Assembly (NCBI GenBank): GCA_946478975.1 | Contig: CAMLEO010000047.1 | Location: 1 to 32,644, forward strand | Direction of reading: 5' to 3' | Source of the DNA: an uncultured Steroidobacter sp. | GTDB lineage: Bacteria; Pseudomonadota; Gammaproteobacteria; Steroidobacterales; Steroidobacteraceae | DNA: 32,644 bases | Notes under the pieces: model-generated | Databases searched by the model: none | Told to the model about the DNA's origin: nothing | What the model saw: the letters and a program-made list of their open reading frames with translations, nothing else | Shown here: positions 1-8,492 of the stretch, in pieces | How the letters are laid out: every line of letters begins with the position of its first letter | Position numbering within the stretch: the first letter of the stretch is position 1 | Translations under genes and position numbers: made by a program

Positions 1-1785
1 TTGTTGGATGCTCCGGGCTCGGCGCGCTCATTAGAAGAGATGGACCGCTTGCAGCTGTTCTTGCAGCCGCTGGACGGCCAGCATCGCTGGTTTCGATATC
101 ACACGTTGTATCGCGAGTTTCTGGATTCGCAGCTGCGCAAGCTGCGGCCCGAGCGCGTGACACATCTGCATCGAATCGCGAGCCGGTGGTTTGCCGACCA
201 GGAACTGCCGAGCGAAGCGCTTCAACACGCGTTTGCCACCGAAGATCGCGAATGGTGCGTGCAAGTCGTCGCTCGCTGTGCGCCGGTGTGGTTGCGGACC
301 GGAGAGTTCCCGGAAGTATTGCATTGGACCTCGCGCCTGGACTCAGCGGAGATCATGAATTGTGTCGCCGTGCGCGACGCGCATTTGATCAGCCTGATCT
401 TTTCTCGACGGTTCGAACGAGCGCGCGCAGATCTGCTCGCCGCCGCTCTTGCAGCGCAAGAGCCGGCGGACTCGCGTGCCTTGCCGGCATTGCAACTGAT
501 GTTGGACATATTGACTGACGCGGGCGTGCACGTGACAGCGCATCACGTGGAAGCATTGAGCGTCGCCGACGATCCGTATCTCACTGCCAATCTGTTCAAT
601 GTTTCTGCGTATCAGCTGTTGGTGGACAGAAAATTCGATGCGGCTCGGCGACTGGCGCTGCGTGGCCGTGAGCTGCTCGCGGGAACTCAGCACCTGTATG
701 CGTCGGCACAAGCGTCGGTCGTATTGATGTTGATCGATCGCGCCGAAGGTCACGCGAGAGAAGCAGCGGAAACGTGCATGCAGCTCTATGCACGAACCCG
801 GGCAGGGCGGCGCAATCCGATTTGGGTGACTGCGACGACGGCAGCGGCGTCCGTGCACTATCATCACAATCGTTTGCAGCAGGCCGAAGCTCTGTGCAGC
901 GAGGTCCTGCCACTGGTGTCGATCGCGCCGACGCTCGAGAATCTCACGGTCGCTCACGTCGTCGCTGCGCGTTTGAAATGTGCAGCGGGGAAGTACGGCG
1001 ACGCGCTTCGGCTGCTCGATTATTTGCACAGTGTCTTGGAAAGCAGTAACTGCCAGCGGCTGCTTGCCCGCGTATGTTTCGAGAAGGTGCGTATTCACCT
1101 GCTGCAAGAACAGCCGGCGCGTGCGCTGGCGGTGCTGGCAGAGTTCGGTCAAAGCGAGCGCGATCAGCCTTGGGAAGATTTCGCATTGTCGCGAGTTGCG
1201 GTGTTGATTCATCGCGGCTCATTCGATGCCGCCGCCGAGCAGCTGCTGCATCTGTGTGAGCAGGCCGAGTCTGCGGGCGATGTTTATGGCCAGATCCGTT
1301 TAGAAGCGACGCTGGCCACGTGCAACTGGCAGGCGCGCGACGAGGAGACTGCGTTTCACTGGATCAATCACGCGCTCTCGCTGACAGAGAACCGAGGCTT
1401 CAGTCGCGCGGTATTCGACGATGTGTTCGGATTGCCGAAGACCTTTGCCGCGGCGATCAAGCGGTCACGCGTGATGCGATTGCCGTCGCCGGAATATTTC
1501 CAACGCTTCCAGGACGTGCTCGCCCTCGATCCTTACAAAGAAATGGCGACGGCGCAGACCGAAGCCTCGTTGACGCAGCGAGAGCTCGATCTGCTGAAGC
1601 TGGTGTCGCTGGGTTTGAGCAATCGAGATATCAGCGAACGCAGCAACATCACGCTGCTGACGACGAAATGGCATCTCAAGAACGTGTTCGCGAAGCTGGG
1701 GGTGAGCACGCGCATGGAAGCAGTGTTTCGGGCGCAGGAGCTGCGCCTGGTGGATGGCCGTCCGCCCTCGGTGTCGCGGGGCTGA
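1..1785 (+). CDS. LuxR-family MalT/LAL-type transcriptional regulator (5' truncated by the window edge)
   Basis: This is the C-terminal 594 residues of a large ATP-dependent LuxR-type regulator. Members of the family are usually about 900 residues, with an N-terminal P-loop ATPase that would lie upstream of the window. Residues 18-75 match the segment that follows the ATPase in MalT/LAL proteins: a FLQPLD stretch, then RYHTLYREFL, then LHRIASRWF. Residues about 80-500 are helical and TPR-like, the usual ligand or protein sensing part. Residues about 524-585 form the LuxR helix-turn-helix, beginning LTQRELDLLKL, with LSNRDISERS and the recognition helix TTKWHLKNVFAKLGV. The TTG at base 1 is probably not the true start. 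The stop lies directly against the CpxR-like box of the next gene. The inducer and target genes cannot be told from the sequence. Confidence 0.9.
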   Translation: MLDAPGSARSLEEMDRLQLFLQPLDGQHRWFRYHTLYREFLDSQLRKLRPERVTHLHRIASRWFADQELPSEALQHAFATEDREWCVQVVARCAPVWLRTGEFPEVLHWTSRLDSAEIMNCVAVRDAHLISLIFSRRFERARADLLAAALAAQEPADSRALPALQLMLDILTDAGVHVTAHHVEALSVADDPYLTANLFNVSAYQLLVDRKFDAARRLALRGRELLAGTQHLYASAQASVVLMLIDRAEGHAREAAETCMQLYARTRAGRRNPIWVTATTAAASVHYHHNRLQQAEALCSEVLPLVSIAPTLENLTVAHVVAARLKCAAGKYGDALRLLDYLHSVLESSNCQRLLARVCFEKVRIHLLQEQPARALAVLAEFGQSERDQPWEDFALSRVAVLIHRGSFDAAAEQLLHLCEQAESAGDVYGQIRLEATLATCNWQARDEETAFHWINHALSLTENRGFSRAVFDDVFGLPKTFAAAIKRSRVMRLPSPEYFQRFQDVLALDPYKEMATAQTEASLTQRELDLLKLVSLGLSNRDISERSNITLLTTKWHLKNVFAKLGVSTRMEAVFRAQELRLVDGRPPSVSRG

Positions 1786-1800
1786 TTTACACAACTTTAC
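1786..1800. promoter_or_regulatory. CpxR-box-like operator in front of the Spy/CpxP-like gene
   Basis: The plus strand reads TTTAC-ACAAC-TTTAC, which on the minus strand is GTAAA-N5-GTAAA. This is a perfect match to the known enterobacterial CpxR recognition sequence. It starts at the base after the LuxR stop codon and lies about 72 bases upstream of the ATG of the Spy/CpxP-like gene. That gene heads a cassette encoding a CpxR-like regulator and a CpxA-like kinase, so an autoregulatory site is the natural reading. Binding is inferred. Confidence 0.6.
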
Positions 1801-1872
1801 AAACAGTTGATGGTGGGGAAACGCCGCTGCCGCACAGTGATCACCGTCCAATCACCAAGCGGAGGTTTCCAA

Positions 1873-2358
1873 ATGAGTAGTTCCAAACGCGGCTGGATCA
1901 TCGCGGGCATCGCGACCGGCGTGCTGGTGCTGACGGGCGGGGCGGTTGCCTATGCTCGCAATGCCGGCGGCTGGATGCATCACGGCCCGATGAGCGATGA
2001 ATTCATCGCCGATCACGTGGCGCTGGGCGTGAAGTATGCGCTCTCGGACGTGGATGTGACGGCCGAGCAAAAGGCGCAGGTGACGAAGATCCTGCAGTCG
2101 GCCGCCACCGACGTGCATGCGCTCGCGGATCAGCATTTCGCGGCTCGCAAACAGCTGCACGACATCCTGTCCGCCCCGACCATCGATCGCGAACGCCTGG
2201 AAGCGGTTCGAGTCGGAGAACTGCGCCTTGCCGATGAAGCGTCCAAGCGCATCCTGCAAGGTGTGGCCGATGCCGCCGAAGTGCTGACGCCGGAGCAGCG
2301 GACAGCCTTGGCCGAGCACATCGAGGAACATCGGCACTGGCGCCACAGCGGAGGCTGA
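1873..2358 (+). CDS. Spy/CpxP-family periplasmic stress protein
   Basis: A 161-residue exported protein. It has an N-terminal hydrophobic segment (residues about 6-28, ending near AVAYARN) that acts as a signal peptide or anchor, followed by a helical domain with two LTxxQ-type motifs: VTAEQKAQV near residue 60 and LTPEQRTAL near residue 140. These motifs are the hallmark of the Spy/CpxP fold, a periplasmic chaperone that can also inhibit a CpxA-type sensor. The tail is His-rich (EEHRHWRHSGG). The ATG at 1873 is chosen because GGAGG at 1861-1865 is well placed and the export signal follows; an in-frame ATG at 1807 would add 22 unlikely residues. The gene lies 15 bases before the response regulator gene and probably shares its operon. 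It could serve as the accessory inhibitor of the kinase, as CpxP does. Confidence 0.8.
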   Translation: MSSSKRGWIIAGIATGVLVLTGGAVAYARNAGGWMHHGPMSDEFIADHVALGVKYALSDVDVTAEQKAQVTKILQSAATDVHALADQHFAARKQLHDILSAPTIDRERLEAVRVGELRLADEASKRILQGVADAAEVLTPEQRTALAEHIEEHRHWRHSGG

Positions 2359-2373
2359 AGGCACCATTCGCAT

Positions 2374-3066
2374 ATGAGCTTTCGCGTGCTGCTGGTCGAA
2401 GATGATGCCCGCCTTGCCGGGATGGTCGCGGACTATCTGGGTGAGGCGGGCTTTCGCCCGGCCATTGCCGGGACTGGCGAGGAGGCCGAGCGGCGCCTGA
2501 AAACCGAAGATTTCGATGCGGTGATCCTGGACCTGATGCTGCCGGACACCGATGGCCTGGATCTGTGCAAGCGGATCCGGGCGAAGTCGACGATTCCGCT
2601 GCTGATGCTGACGGCGCGCGGCGATCCGCTCGACCGGGTCATCGGCCTGGAGTTGGGAGCGGACGACTATTTGCCGAAGCCGTTCGAGCCGCGTGAATTG
2701 TTGGCGCGGCTGCGGGCGATTCTGCGTCGGCAACGCGATCGAGCTCCCGAGGATCTGCTGCGTTTCGGCCGACTGGAGATCGACCGGGCCGCGCGACAGA
2801 TTCGTCTCGATGGCGAAGAAAAATCGCTGACCGGCTATCAGTACACATTGTTGCTCGCTCTCGCGGAGCGAGCCGGTCGGGTGCTCTCCCGCGATACGCT
2901 GATGGATCTGACCAAAGGTCATGCGTTGGAGGAGTTCGATCGCTCGATTGATGTGCACATCTCACGTATTCGCGCCGCCATCGAAGACGATCCGAAGAAG
3001 CCGCGGCGCATTCTCACCGTTCGCGGCGCTGGCTACGTGTTCGCGAAAGAACAAGACCGCCTCTGA
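2374..3066 (+). CDS. OmpR-family response regulator, CpxR-like
   Basis: A 230-residue two-component regulator. The receiver domain (residues 1-118) has acidic residues E9, D10 and D11, phospho-acceptor D53, switch T80 and K102. The stretch LTARGDPLDRVIGLELGADD followed by YLPKPF closely resembles CpxR. The winged-helix DNA-binding domain (about 130-228) includes EEFDRSIDVHISRIR and the terminal TVRGAGYVF hairpin, again close to CpxR. The gene sits between the Spy/CpxP-like gene (15-base gap) and its kinase (6-base gap). By family knowledge it controls envelope protein-folding stress genes. The GTAAA repeat box upstream of the cassette is a likely target. CpxR orthology is inferred from the motifs and context. 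Confidence 0.9.
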   Translation: MSFRVLLVEDDARLAGMVADYLGEAGFRPAIAGTGEEAERRLKTEDFDAVILDLMLPDTDGLDLCKRIRAKSTIPLLMLTARGDPLDRVIGLELGADDYLPKPFEPRELLARLRAILRRQRDRAPEDLLRFGRLEIDRAARQIRLDGEEKSLTGYQYTLLLALAERAGRVLSRDTLMDLTKGHALEEFDRSIDVHISRIRAAIEDDPKKPRRILTVRGAGYVFAKEQDRL

Positions 3067-3072
3067 TCTCGC

Positions 3073-4311
3073 ATGCGCAGACTGCACGTTCAGTTCTACC
3101 TGTCGATTCTCGCGACACTCGCAATTTTTGTGGTCGCGAGCGCGATCTTCTGGAGCGTGACCGCTTCTTGGCGCGATGACACGTGGAGCGCGAATGCGGT
3201 CGCTCAGTTCGCGCAGGGCATGCTGGCGCCGGCGTCGGCACCAGTGGCGGAACAGCAGCGCGTGGTCGATGACTTGCATCAGCGATTGAAAGTGGACCTC
3301 GCGCTGTATGACTCCGAGGGGCGCGTGTTGGCGGCTGCTGGAAACATTCCCCGGCTGCCGCGACACCAGGCGGCGACTTCGGGTTGGGCCATGGTTCACG
3401 GCGGCCCGCTTTGGGTGCTGCCTCTCGATGACGGCAGGCGCCTGGTCGTGCGGCATCCTCGTCCGCCTGCTCACATTGGCTGGCGCGTCTTCGCGATTCC
3501 GGTGCTGGTGATTCTCGCGTTCGCACTCGGCGCTTACCCGATTGCGCGAAGGCTGACGCGTCGGCTGCAACGTTTGCAGATCGGCGTCGAGCAGCTCGGC
3601 GAGGGCGATCTCACAACGCGCGTCCCAGTCGAAGGAAAAGATGAGGTCGCGGCGCTCGCGCGTAGTTTCAATCAGTCGGCGCAACGGATCGAAGAGCTGG
3701 TGAAATCTCACAAGTTGTTGCTGGCGAATTGCTCACATGAGTTGCGCACACCGCTCGCGCGGGTGCGCCTCGGCATCGAACGTTTGGCCGGCGGCTCCGA
3801 TTCATCTGTGCGTGATGAATTGACGCGCAGTATCGGGGAACTGGATGCGCTCATCGAGGAGATGCTGCTCGCCAGCCGTCTCGATGCGCTGAAAACGTTG
3901 GAGCGTTCTGAGGAAGTCGATCTGCTGGCGCTGGCGGCGGAGGAGGCGGCGTACTTCGATGTCGCCGTCGAAGGGCAGCCGACGACGATTCATGGCGACC
4001 CGGCTTTGCTCCGGCGCATGGTTCGCAATCTGCTCGACAACGCGCGCCAGCATGGAGGAGGCGCGACACGCATCCAGGTCAGCGTCGATACAGCGGATAT
4101 GAAGCAAATAATCGTCGAGGACCACGGTGATGGCGTCGCCGAAGCCGATCGTGAGCGCATCTTCGAGCCGTTCTATCGTGCGCGTCAGGGCGGACGCGGA
4201 TTTGGTTTGGGTCTGGCCATCGTGCGGCGAATTGCTCGCGCGCACGGCGGTGATGTTACTTACGCTGCGATTGAAAGTGGCGGCAGCCGCTTCAGCGTTT
4301 TTCTACCCTGA
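3073..4311 (+). CDS. Sensor histidine kinase, CpxA-like
   Basis: A 412-residue inner-membrane kinase. TM1 spans about residues 8-30. A periplasmic sensor of about 100 residues follows, then TM2 at about 138-158 (VFAIPVLVILAFALGAYPI). A HAMP domain covers about 159-212. The dimerisation and phospho-acceptor helix contains NCSHELRTPLARVRL with H222. The ATPase domain carries the N box with N319, the G1 motif DHGDG (350-354), an F box (FEPFYRA) and the G2 motif FGLGLAI (377-383). All catalytic motifs are intact. It is the partner of the regulator six bases upstream, and the Spy/CpxP-like protein is a likely periplasmic modulator. The sensed signal is inferred to be envelope stress. Confidence 0.88.
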   Translation: MRRLHVQFYLSILATLAIFVVASAIFWSVTASWRDDTWSANAVAQFAQGMLAPASAPVAEQQRVVDDLHQRLKVDLALYDSEGRVLAAAGNIPRLPRHQAATSGWAMVHGGPLWVLPLDDGRRLVVRHPRPPAHIGWRVFAIPVLVILAFALGAYPIARRLTRRLQRLQIGVEQLGEGDLTTRVPVEGKDEVAALARSFNQSAQRIEELVKSHKLLLANCSHELRTPLARVRLGIERLAGGSDSSVRDELTRSIGELDALIEEMLLASRLDALKTLERSEEVDLLALAAEEAAYFDVAVEGQPTTIHGDPALLRRMVRNLLDNARQHGGGATRIQVSVDTADMKQIIVEDHGDGVAEADRERIFEPFYRARQGGRGFGLGLAIVRRIARAHGGDVTYAAIESGGSRFSVFLP

Positions 4312-4316
4312 CAGGA

Positions 4317-4343
4317 CGGGCCTGCCCCAGAAGGACAGGCCCG
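4317..4343. terminator. Hairpin between convergent genes, candidate bidirectional terminator
   Basis: A perfect 8-bp inverted repeat (CGGGCCTG at 4317-4324 and CAGGCCCG at 4336-4343) with an 11-base loop lies between the kinase stop (4311) and the stop of the convergent cytochrome gene (4354). There is no T-run on either side, so intrinsic termination may be weak. Confidence 0.4.
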
Positions 4344-4353
4344 CCTGGAAACA

Positions 4354-7158
4354 TCAGGGCACGGCGGCGATGCGCGCCCCGGATCCCGGCGGCACACAAG
4401 TGAATGTGATTTCCTGGCCAGGAATCAACGCCAGGGCCCGGAACAACGAGTCCGGAATGCCAGCACTGCCGCCCGCGAGTACGAACGAATCGGTACTCGC
4501 GTTATACAAGAACCCGAGCGGCGCACCGGCAATCGACACCTTCGCCACCAAGTCACATTCAGTGACGGTGCCACCGAACAGCTTGGACGTGAACGGCGCC
4601 GCAGCCCGGGCCTGCAGCAGATCGATGCGCGGCCCGACGATCGAGCCGTTCGTCTTCGTCAGCGTGACCTGCTGACCAACGATGGGCGCGATGTCCGCCT
4701 CGAACGCGAGCATGAAGCTTTCCACGTCGCGTCGCGTCTGCTCATACGTCGCAGCGGGGAAGCCGACTTCCGGCGTCGGCGCAAACAGCACCGCCGACAG
4801 GAAGTGGAACACCGTGTCGATCGAGCCATCGTGCAGATAACCGAAGCCGCGGATCTGGTCGCCCATGTTGCCGGTGTCCGGCGTGGTGAAGAACGGCATG
4901 CCGGGGAAACCAAACATTCCCACCTTGGTATAGGCATTGCGCAGGTGAGGAATCTTCACGATCTGCGGCAGACCTTCGAAGCTCGCCTGGCCGTCGGTGC
5001 CAAAGAACCCTTGCGACGGATCGAGGCGGTGACAGCCTTCGCACTGGAAGCCGGTGCCCGGGCCTGCGGCCGGCGGAGCGCCATCGGAGCGGCGCGTGCC
5101 GGTGAAGAAGTCATGACCACGCTGTTGTGCTTCAGTGAATGAGTTGTCCAGGTTGCGCACCGGATTCGGCGGCAGCTGCACTTCCAGCTGGAAGTCGGTG
5201 AAGCGTTGCATGGTCGGCAGATCCGGACGTACCGCGCGCCCGACCAACCCGTCGAACGCGACCACGAAGTTGTTGAACGACAGCTCGGGATCGAACGCGT
5301 CGGTGCCGAAGAAGCCGTGCGAACGGTCGCCGCGCCAATGCATGGCGCCGTGATTGCGCATGCCACGCAGCGTCTGTGTCGTCATCGGCCCTTTCATCGG
5401 ATGGAACTCGTTGACGACGCCCGTGCCATTGATGTTCGGCTGCGTGGCGAGCGCCGCGAAGCCGAGGCGAATCGGAATCGGGTTGCTGGTCACGACATCA
5501 TCGGGATTGCCGAGATCCCAGGCCAGATCGTCGTTGTCGCCGAAGATGTGACAGCTCGCGCACGCCGCTTCGCCGTTCGCGGACATTTCCTTCGCGTCGT
5601 ACAACAGCGGCCGGCCATTCACGACCTTTGCCGGCTCAGGATTGAACAGCGGCAGCGTCGCCACTTCCGTCTTGGTCGCGAGGTTCACGACCTTCACGGC
5701 GTTGTCGAAGCGCGTCATCACATACAAACGATTGCGATATTCATCCAGCGCCAGGCCGCTCGGGCCGCCGCCGCTCACGTCGATGTAATTGGCGCTCGCG
5801 GTGGTCGGATCGAACGTATTCGCTTCCAGCGAGGCCGTATCGAACACTCCGACTTTGCTTGAGCCGAACGCGGCGACATACAACTTGCGACCGTCGCGGC
5901 TGACGACCATTTCCGTCGGCGTGGACAAGCTGTGATTTTTGATCGACGGATCGAAGCCCGGATCGTTGGCGAGAATGTGGTAATTGATGTGTTTATTCAG
6001 ATGCAGCGGCGTCACCGTCGTGCCGGAGATCACGCTGATGCGCGTCTCGGCCAGGTGACCTTGCACCGTATGGCCGCCGACCACGCCCGGCCCTTCGAAG
6101 CGTACGTTGTTGATGGACTCGGTGTTGGAAACATACAGCTTGCCAGTGCGCGGGTTGGTCACCATGTTGAACAGCGTGGTGCCGACATGCGAGAACGAAG
6201 CCTTCTGGGTGAGCGCATTGGCATCGATGGAGAACACGTCCTGATCCGGCAGGCGGAAGCGCACGGCGGCGTCCCAGTTGCGGCCCAGCTCATCTTCCCA
6301 ATGGCCGGACGCCTGGTTGAACTTCACGATCAAACCCGTTTCCGGCGCGTGTTTGCCTTCGAAGTTGGTGGACGGGCCGGGATTGCCGCCGGGCAAAGTG
6401 TTGCCCGCGAAAGTGCACGGTGTGTTGGGATCGAAGCCGTCGCACACCATCAGCTCGAACACCGTCGTCGTTTGATTGCCGGACTTGAACGCCGCGGCGT
6501 AAACCGTTTTGCGATCCGGGCTGACAGCGAGGGCGCGCGGCGTGTCGCTGAAGAAAGTCATGATCTTGAGCGGCGTGCCGCCGACCGTGGCGCCGAGATT
6601 GCTGGGATCGAACACCCACACGTCGGCGCGACCCACGCTCGGCGTGGTGAGTTGCGGGTCGCCTGCACCGGGCACAGCGGCGATGGAAGCATCCGTTCGC
6701 TGTTGTCCGCGATGCGCGGTGGTGATGAACGCCCGGCCGCCGGTTCCCGCGAACACGATGTCACGAGGCTCATCGCCAACGAGCAACGTCCGTGTCACTC
6801 GCGGCGTACCGGATACAGCCACGACGCTGACGCTGTCGGACAGATGATTCACGACCCACACTTCACTGCTGTTGCGGATCGCAACCGCCACCGGTTCCAG
6901 GCCCACCGAGACTTCGGCCTGTTTGCTGATGCCGTACGGCGTGATGTTATAAATCACCAATGTATTGTTCGGTGTATTGACGGCGAACAGCCGCGAGCCG
7001 TCGGCCGATAGCGCGAGCGGCCGCACCTGGCCGCTTTCGAAGGTTACGAACGAAGGCGCGGCGAGCGCCGTCGGCGAGAGCATCGCTGTCATCAATAAAG
7101 CGCTGCCCGCAGCCAGCCATCGCCCGATCCGGGCGATCCCCCCCGAGGTCTTGACCAT
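4354..7158 (-). CDS. Exported beta-propeller / dihaem cytochrome c fusion protein
   Basis: A 934-residue protein. A signal peptide occupies residues 1-31 (hydrophobic core AAGSALLMTAMLSPTALA). Residues about 32-520 contain YVTN/YncE-type beta-propeller repeats, with recurring phrases such as RPLALSADGSRLFAVNT, LYVSNT, KLYVAAFGSSKVGVFDT and NRLYVMTRFDNAVKVVN. The C-terminal part has two c-type haem sites, CASCH at 533-537 and CEGCH at 706-710, and a GYLHDGSIDTVFHFLSA segment typical of the dihaem peroxidase/MauG-like superfamily. It should act in the periplasm as an electron-transfer or redox enzyme; the substrate is unknown. The ATG at 7158 has a good GGAGAG site; a longer in-frame reading up to 7422 would run into the porin gene. 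It lies 143 bases downstream of the porin gene on the same strand, and co-transcription is possible but not shown. Confidence 0.85.
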   Translation of the reverse strand: MVKTSGGIARIGRWLAAGSALLMTAMLSPTALAAPSFVTFESGQVRPLALSADGSRLFAVNTPNNTLVIYNITPYGISKQAEVSVGLEPVAVAIRNSSEVWVVNHLSDSVSVVAVSGTPRVTRTLLVGDEPRDIVFAGTGGRAFITTAHRGQQRTDASIAAVPGAGDPQLTTPSVGRADVWVFDPSNLGATVGGTPLKIMTFFSDTPRALAVSPDRKTVYAAAFKSGNQTTTVFELMVCDGFDPNTPCTFAGNTLPGGNPGPSTNFEGKHAPETGLIVKFNQASGHWEDELGRNWDAAVRFRLPDQDVFSIDANALTQKASFSHVGTTLFNMVTNPRTGKLYVSNTESINNVRFEGPGVVGGHTVQGHLAETRISVISGTTVTPLHLNKHINYHILANDPGFDPSIKNHSLSTPTEMVVSRDGRKLYVAAFGSSKVGVFDTASLEANTFDPTTASANYIDVSGGGPSGLALDEYRNRLYVMTRFDNAVKVVNLATKTEVATLPLFNPEPAKVVNGRPLLYDAKEMSANGEAACASCHIFGDNDDLAWDLGNPDDVVTSNPIPIRLGFAALATQPNINGTGVVNEFHPMKGPMTTQTLRGMRNHGAMHWRGDRSHGFFGTDAFDPELSFNNFVVAFDGLVGRAVRPDLPTMQRFTDFQLEVQLPPNPVRNLDNSFTEAQQRGHDFFTGTRRSDGAPPAAGPGTGFQCEGCHRLDPSQGFFGTDGQASFEGLPQIVKIPHLRNAYTKVGMFGFPGMPFFTTPDTGNMGDQIRGFGYLHDGSIDTVFHFLSAVLFAPTPEVGFPAATYEQTRRDVESFMLAFEADIAPIVGQQVTLTKTNGSIVGPRIDLLQARAAAPFTSKLFGGTVTECDLVAKVSIAGAPLGFLYNASTDSFVLAGGSAGIPDSLFRALALIPGQEITFTCVPPGSGARIAAVP

Positions 7159-7242
7159 GTTTCTCTCCGTAGTCAGGCCAATCCGTTGTGTCCCGTCGGT
7201 CAGGTGACCGCAGGCTCCTACAGACTGTACGCGCGGGGGAGC

Positions 7243-7268
7243 GGGGCTCGCGCCCCTCCACAGAGGGG
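7243..7268. other. Overlapping hairpins in the porin-cytochrome gap
   Basis: The 143-base gap between the porin stop and the cytochrome start contains two mutually exclusive stems: GGGGC/GCCCC at 7243-7256 and CCCCTC/GAGGGG at 7253-7268. Their arms overlap. They could slow or end transcription leaving the porin operon, or act as a simple attenuator for the cytochrome gene. No T-run is visible, so this is weak. Confidence 0.25.
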
Positions 7269-7301
7269 GTGCAGGGGGCCGTAACCTGGTCGCACAGGCG
7301 A

Positions 7302-8492
7302 TCAACCGGGTTCGCTGCTCCAGTTCAACTCGAAGCGCAGACCAACCACCCATGCATCGTCCAATGTTGGATCGGTGCCGGGGTTGACGATGTACTGAAC
7401 GTCCGGCTGCAGCGCGAGCCACGGCGTTGCCCGTACGCGATAAGTGAGTTCGACCGTCGTCTCGTGCTGTTCAAAATTGGACCCGAGCTCCGCCTGCACG
7501 CGACGGAACGTGCCGCTGTTCGTGATCATGCCCACGGCAAGGCCGAGTTGTTCTTCACGTTCGCTGCTGCCAAACATCGGTCCGGACCAAACGAGGCCCA
7601 CGCCTTGATAACGCGCGATTTGATGAACATGCGCGTCAGCGACACCGATGCGAGCGAAGCCCTCGAGCGCATGGTCGCCGGCACTCAGCAATGTTCCTTC
7701 GGCCAAAGCATACAAACCCACCGACTCGTCGCGGTGGTGCGATTCGGGATCGGCCAGATCGCTGGTGCGTCCATTGTGACGCCACACGCCGAGCATGGTG
7801 CGCGTGGACTCCGTGGGCCGGAAGTCCAGCTCAGTGACCAGCAACGCACCTTCGTCGCTTTCCAGGTCGAGGGTGGTCCGGCGCGGATGATTCGGGTCGC
7901 CGACGGTGGCTTCGAAGGCGGCGAGCCGCAGTTGTGTTCGTTCGCTGAGATTCATGCGTGTCACCACGCCGAAGCCAGTGATCGGAAAGATCGCCGGACC
8001 GTTCTCGCCGACCTGGCTGAAGTCCGGGCCGGTGCCATGTGAGCTGTTGAGGAACAGCGCACCGGTTTCGTTCACGTCGAATTCGCTGCTGAGATCGATC
8101 AGCCCGAGCTTCATCGCGCCGCTGTCGAATTTGCGTTCGACCCACGCTTCGTACAGGCGCGCCGCGCCGTCGGTATCGATGTTATCGACCGCCTGGATGT
8201 CGCCGACGATGCGATCGGAGAGCGTCGAGCGATTGTTATAAAGGCCGGAGACCAGCAGCGTCGTGCCAGTCCAGCCAAACGCGCGCTCCGCGTCGAGCGT
8301 GGCAATGATGTCGAAGTTGTCCAGATAGGTGCTGTCACGACGCGCGCCACCGCTGACGTTGCGCCACGCGTCGCCGATGTATGCGGCGTTCAACAGCAGC
8401 GGCGATGTATCGGTCGCCTGCATCTCGCCTCCGTCCGCCTGGAGAGGTAATCCCAGTGCCGCGACCAGCGCCGGCACTCCCACGGTTCTCAT
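7302..8492 (-). CDS. OprB-family carbohydrate-selective outer-membrane porin
   Basis: A 396-residue outer-membrane beta-barrel. A short signal peptide (MRTVGVPALVAALGLPLQA) is followed by alternating amphipathic strands. Family-typical phrases include LLVSGLYNN, WVERKFDSGAMKLGLIDLSSEFD, FPITGFG and, near the end, WLALQPDVQYIVNPGT, which is characteristic of OprB. The last strands end VVGLRFELNW. Such porins admit sugars or other small hydrophilic solutes. The ATG at 8492 is preferred: a GAGAGAG site precedes it and the ATG forms an ATGA overlap with the stop of the kinase gene, implying translational coupling. An ATG seven codons earlier (8513) has no good ribosome site. Being the third gene of a two-component operon suggests that the sensor controls uptake of its own ligand. 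Confidence 0.85.
   Translation of the reverse strand: MRTVGVPALVAALGLPLQADGGEMQATDTSPLLLNAAYIGDAWRNVSGGARRDSTYLDNFDIIATLDAERAFGWTGTTLLVSGLYNNRSTLSDRIVGDIQAVDNIDTDGAARLYEAWVERKFDSGAMKLGLIDLSSEFDVNETGALFLNSSHGTGPDFSQVGENGPAIFPITGFGVVTRMNLSERTQLRLAAFEATVGDPNHPRRTTLDLESDEGALLVTELDFRPTESTRTMLGVWRHNGRTSDLADPESHHRDESVGLYALAEGTLLSAGDHALEGFARIGVADAHVHQIARYQGVGLVWSGPMFGSSEREEQLGLAVGMITNSGTFRRVQAELGSNFEQHETTVELTYRVRATPWLALQPDVQYIVNPGTDPTLDDAWVVGLRFELNWSSEPG

Noticed and set aside
1852..2958. Minus-strand open frame of 368 codons opposite the Spy-like and regulator genes
   Set aside because: It crosses two good genes and their junction and has no ribosome site or domain.
7159..7422. Upstream extension of the cytochrome frame (88 codons)
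   Set aside because: It overlaps the porin gene in another frame and would place the signal peptide inside the protein.
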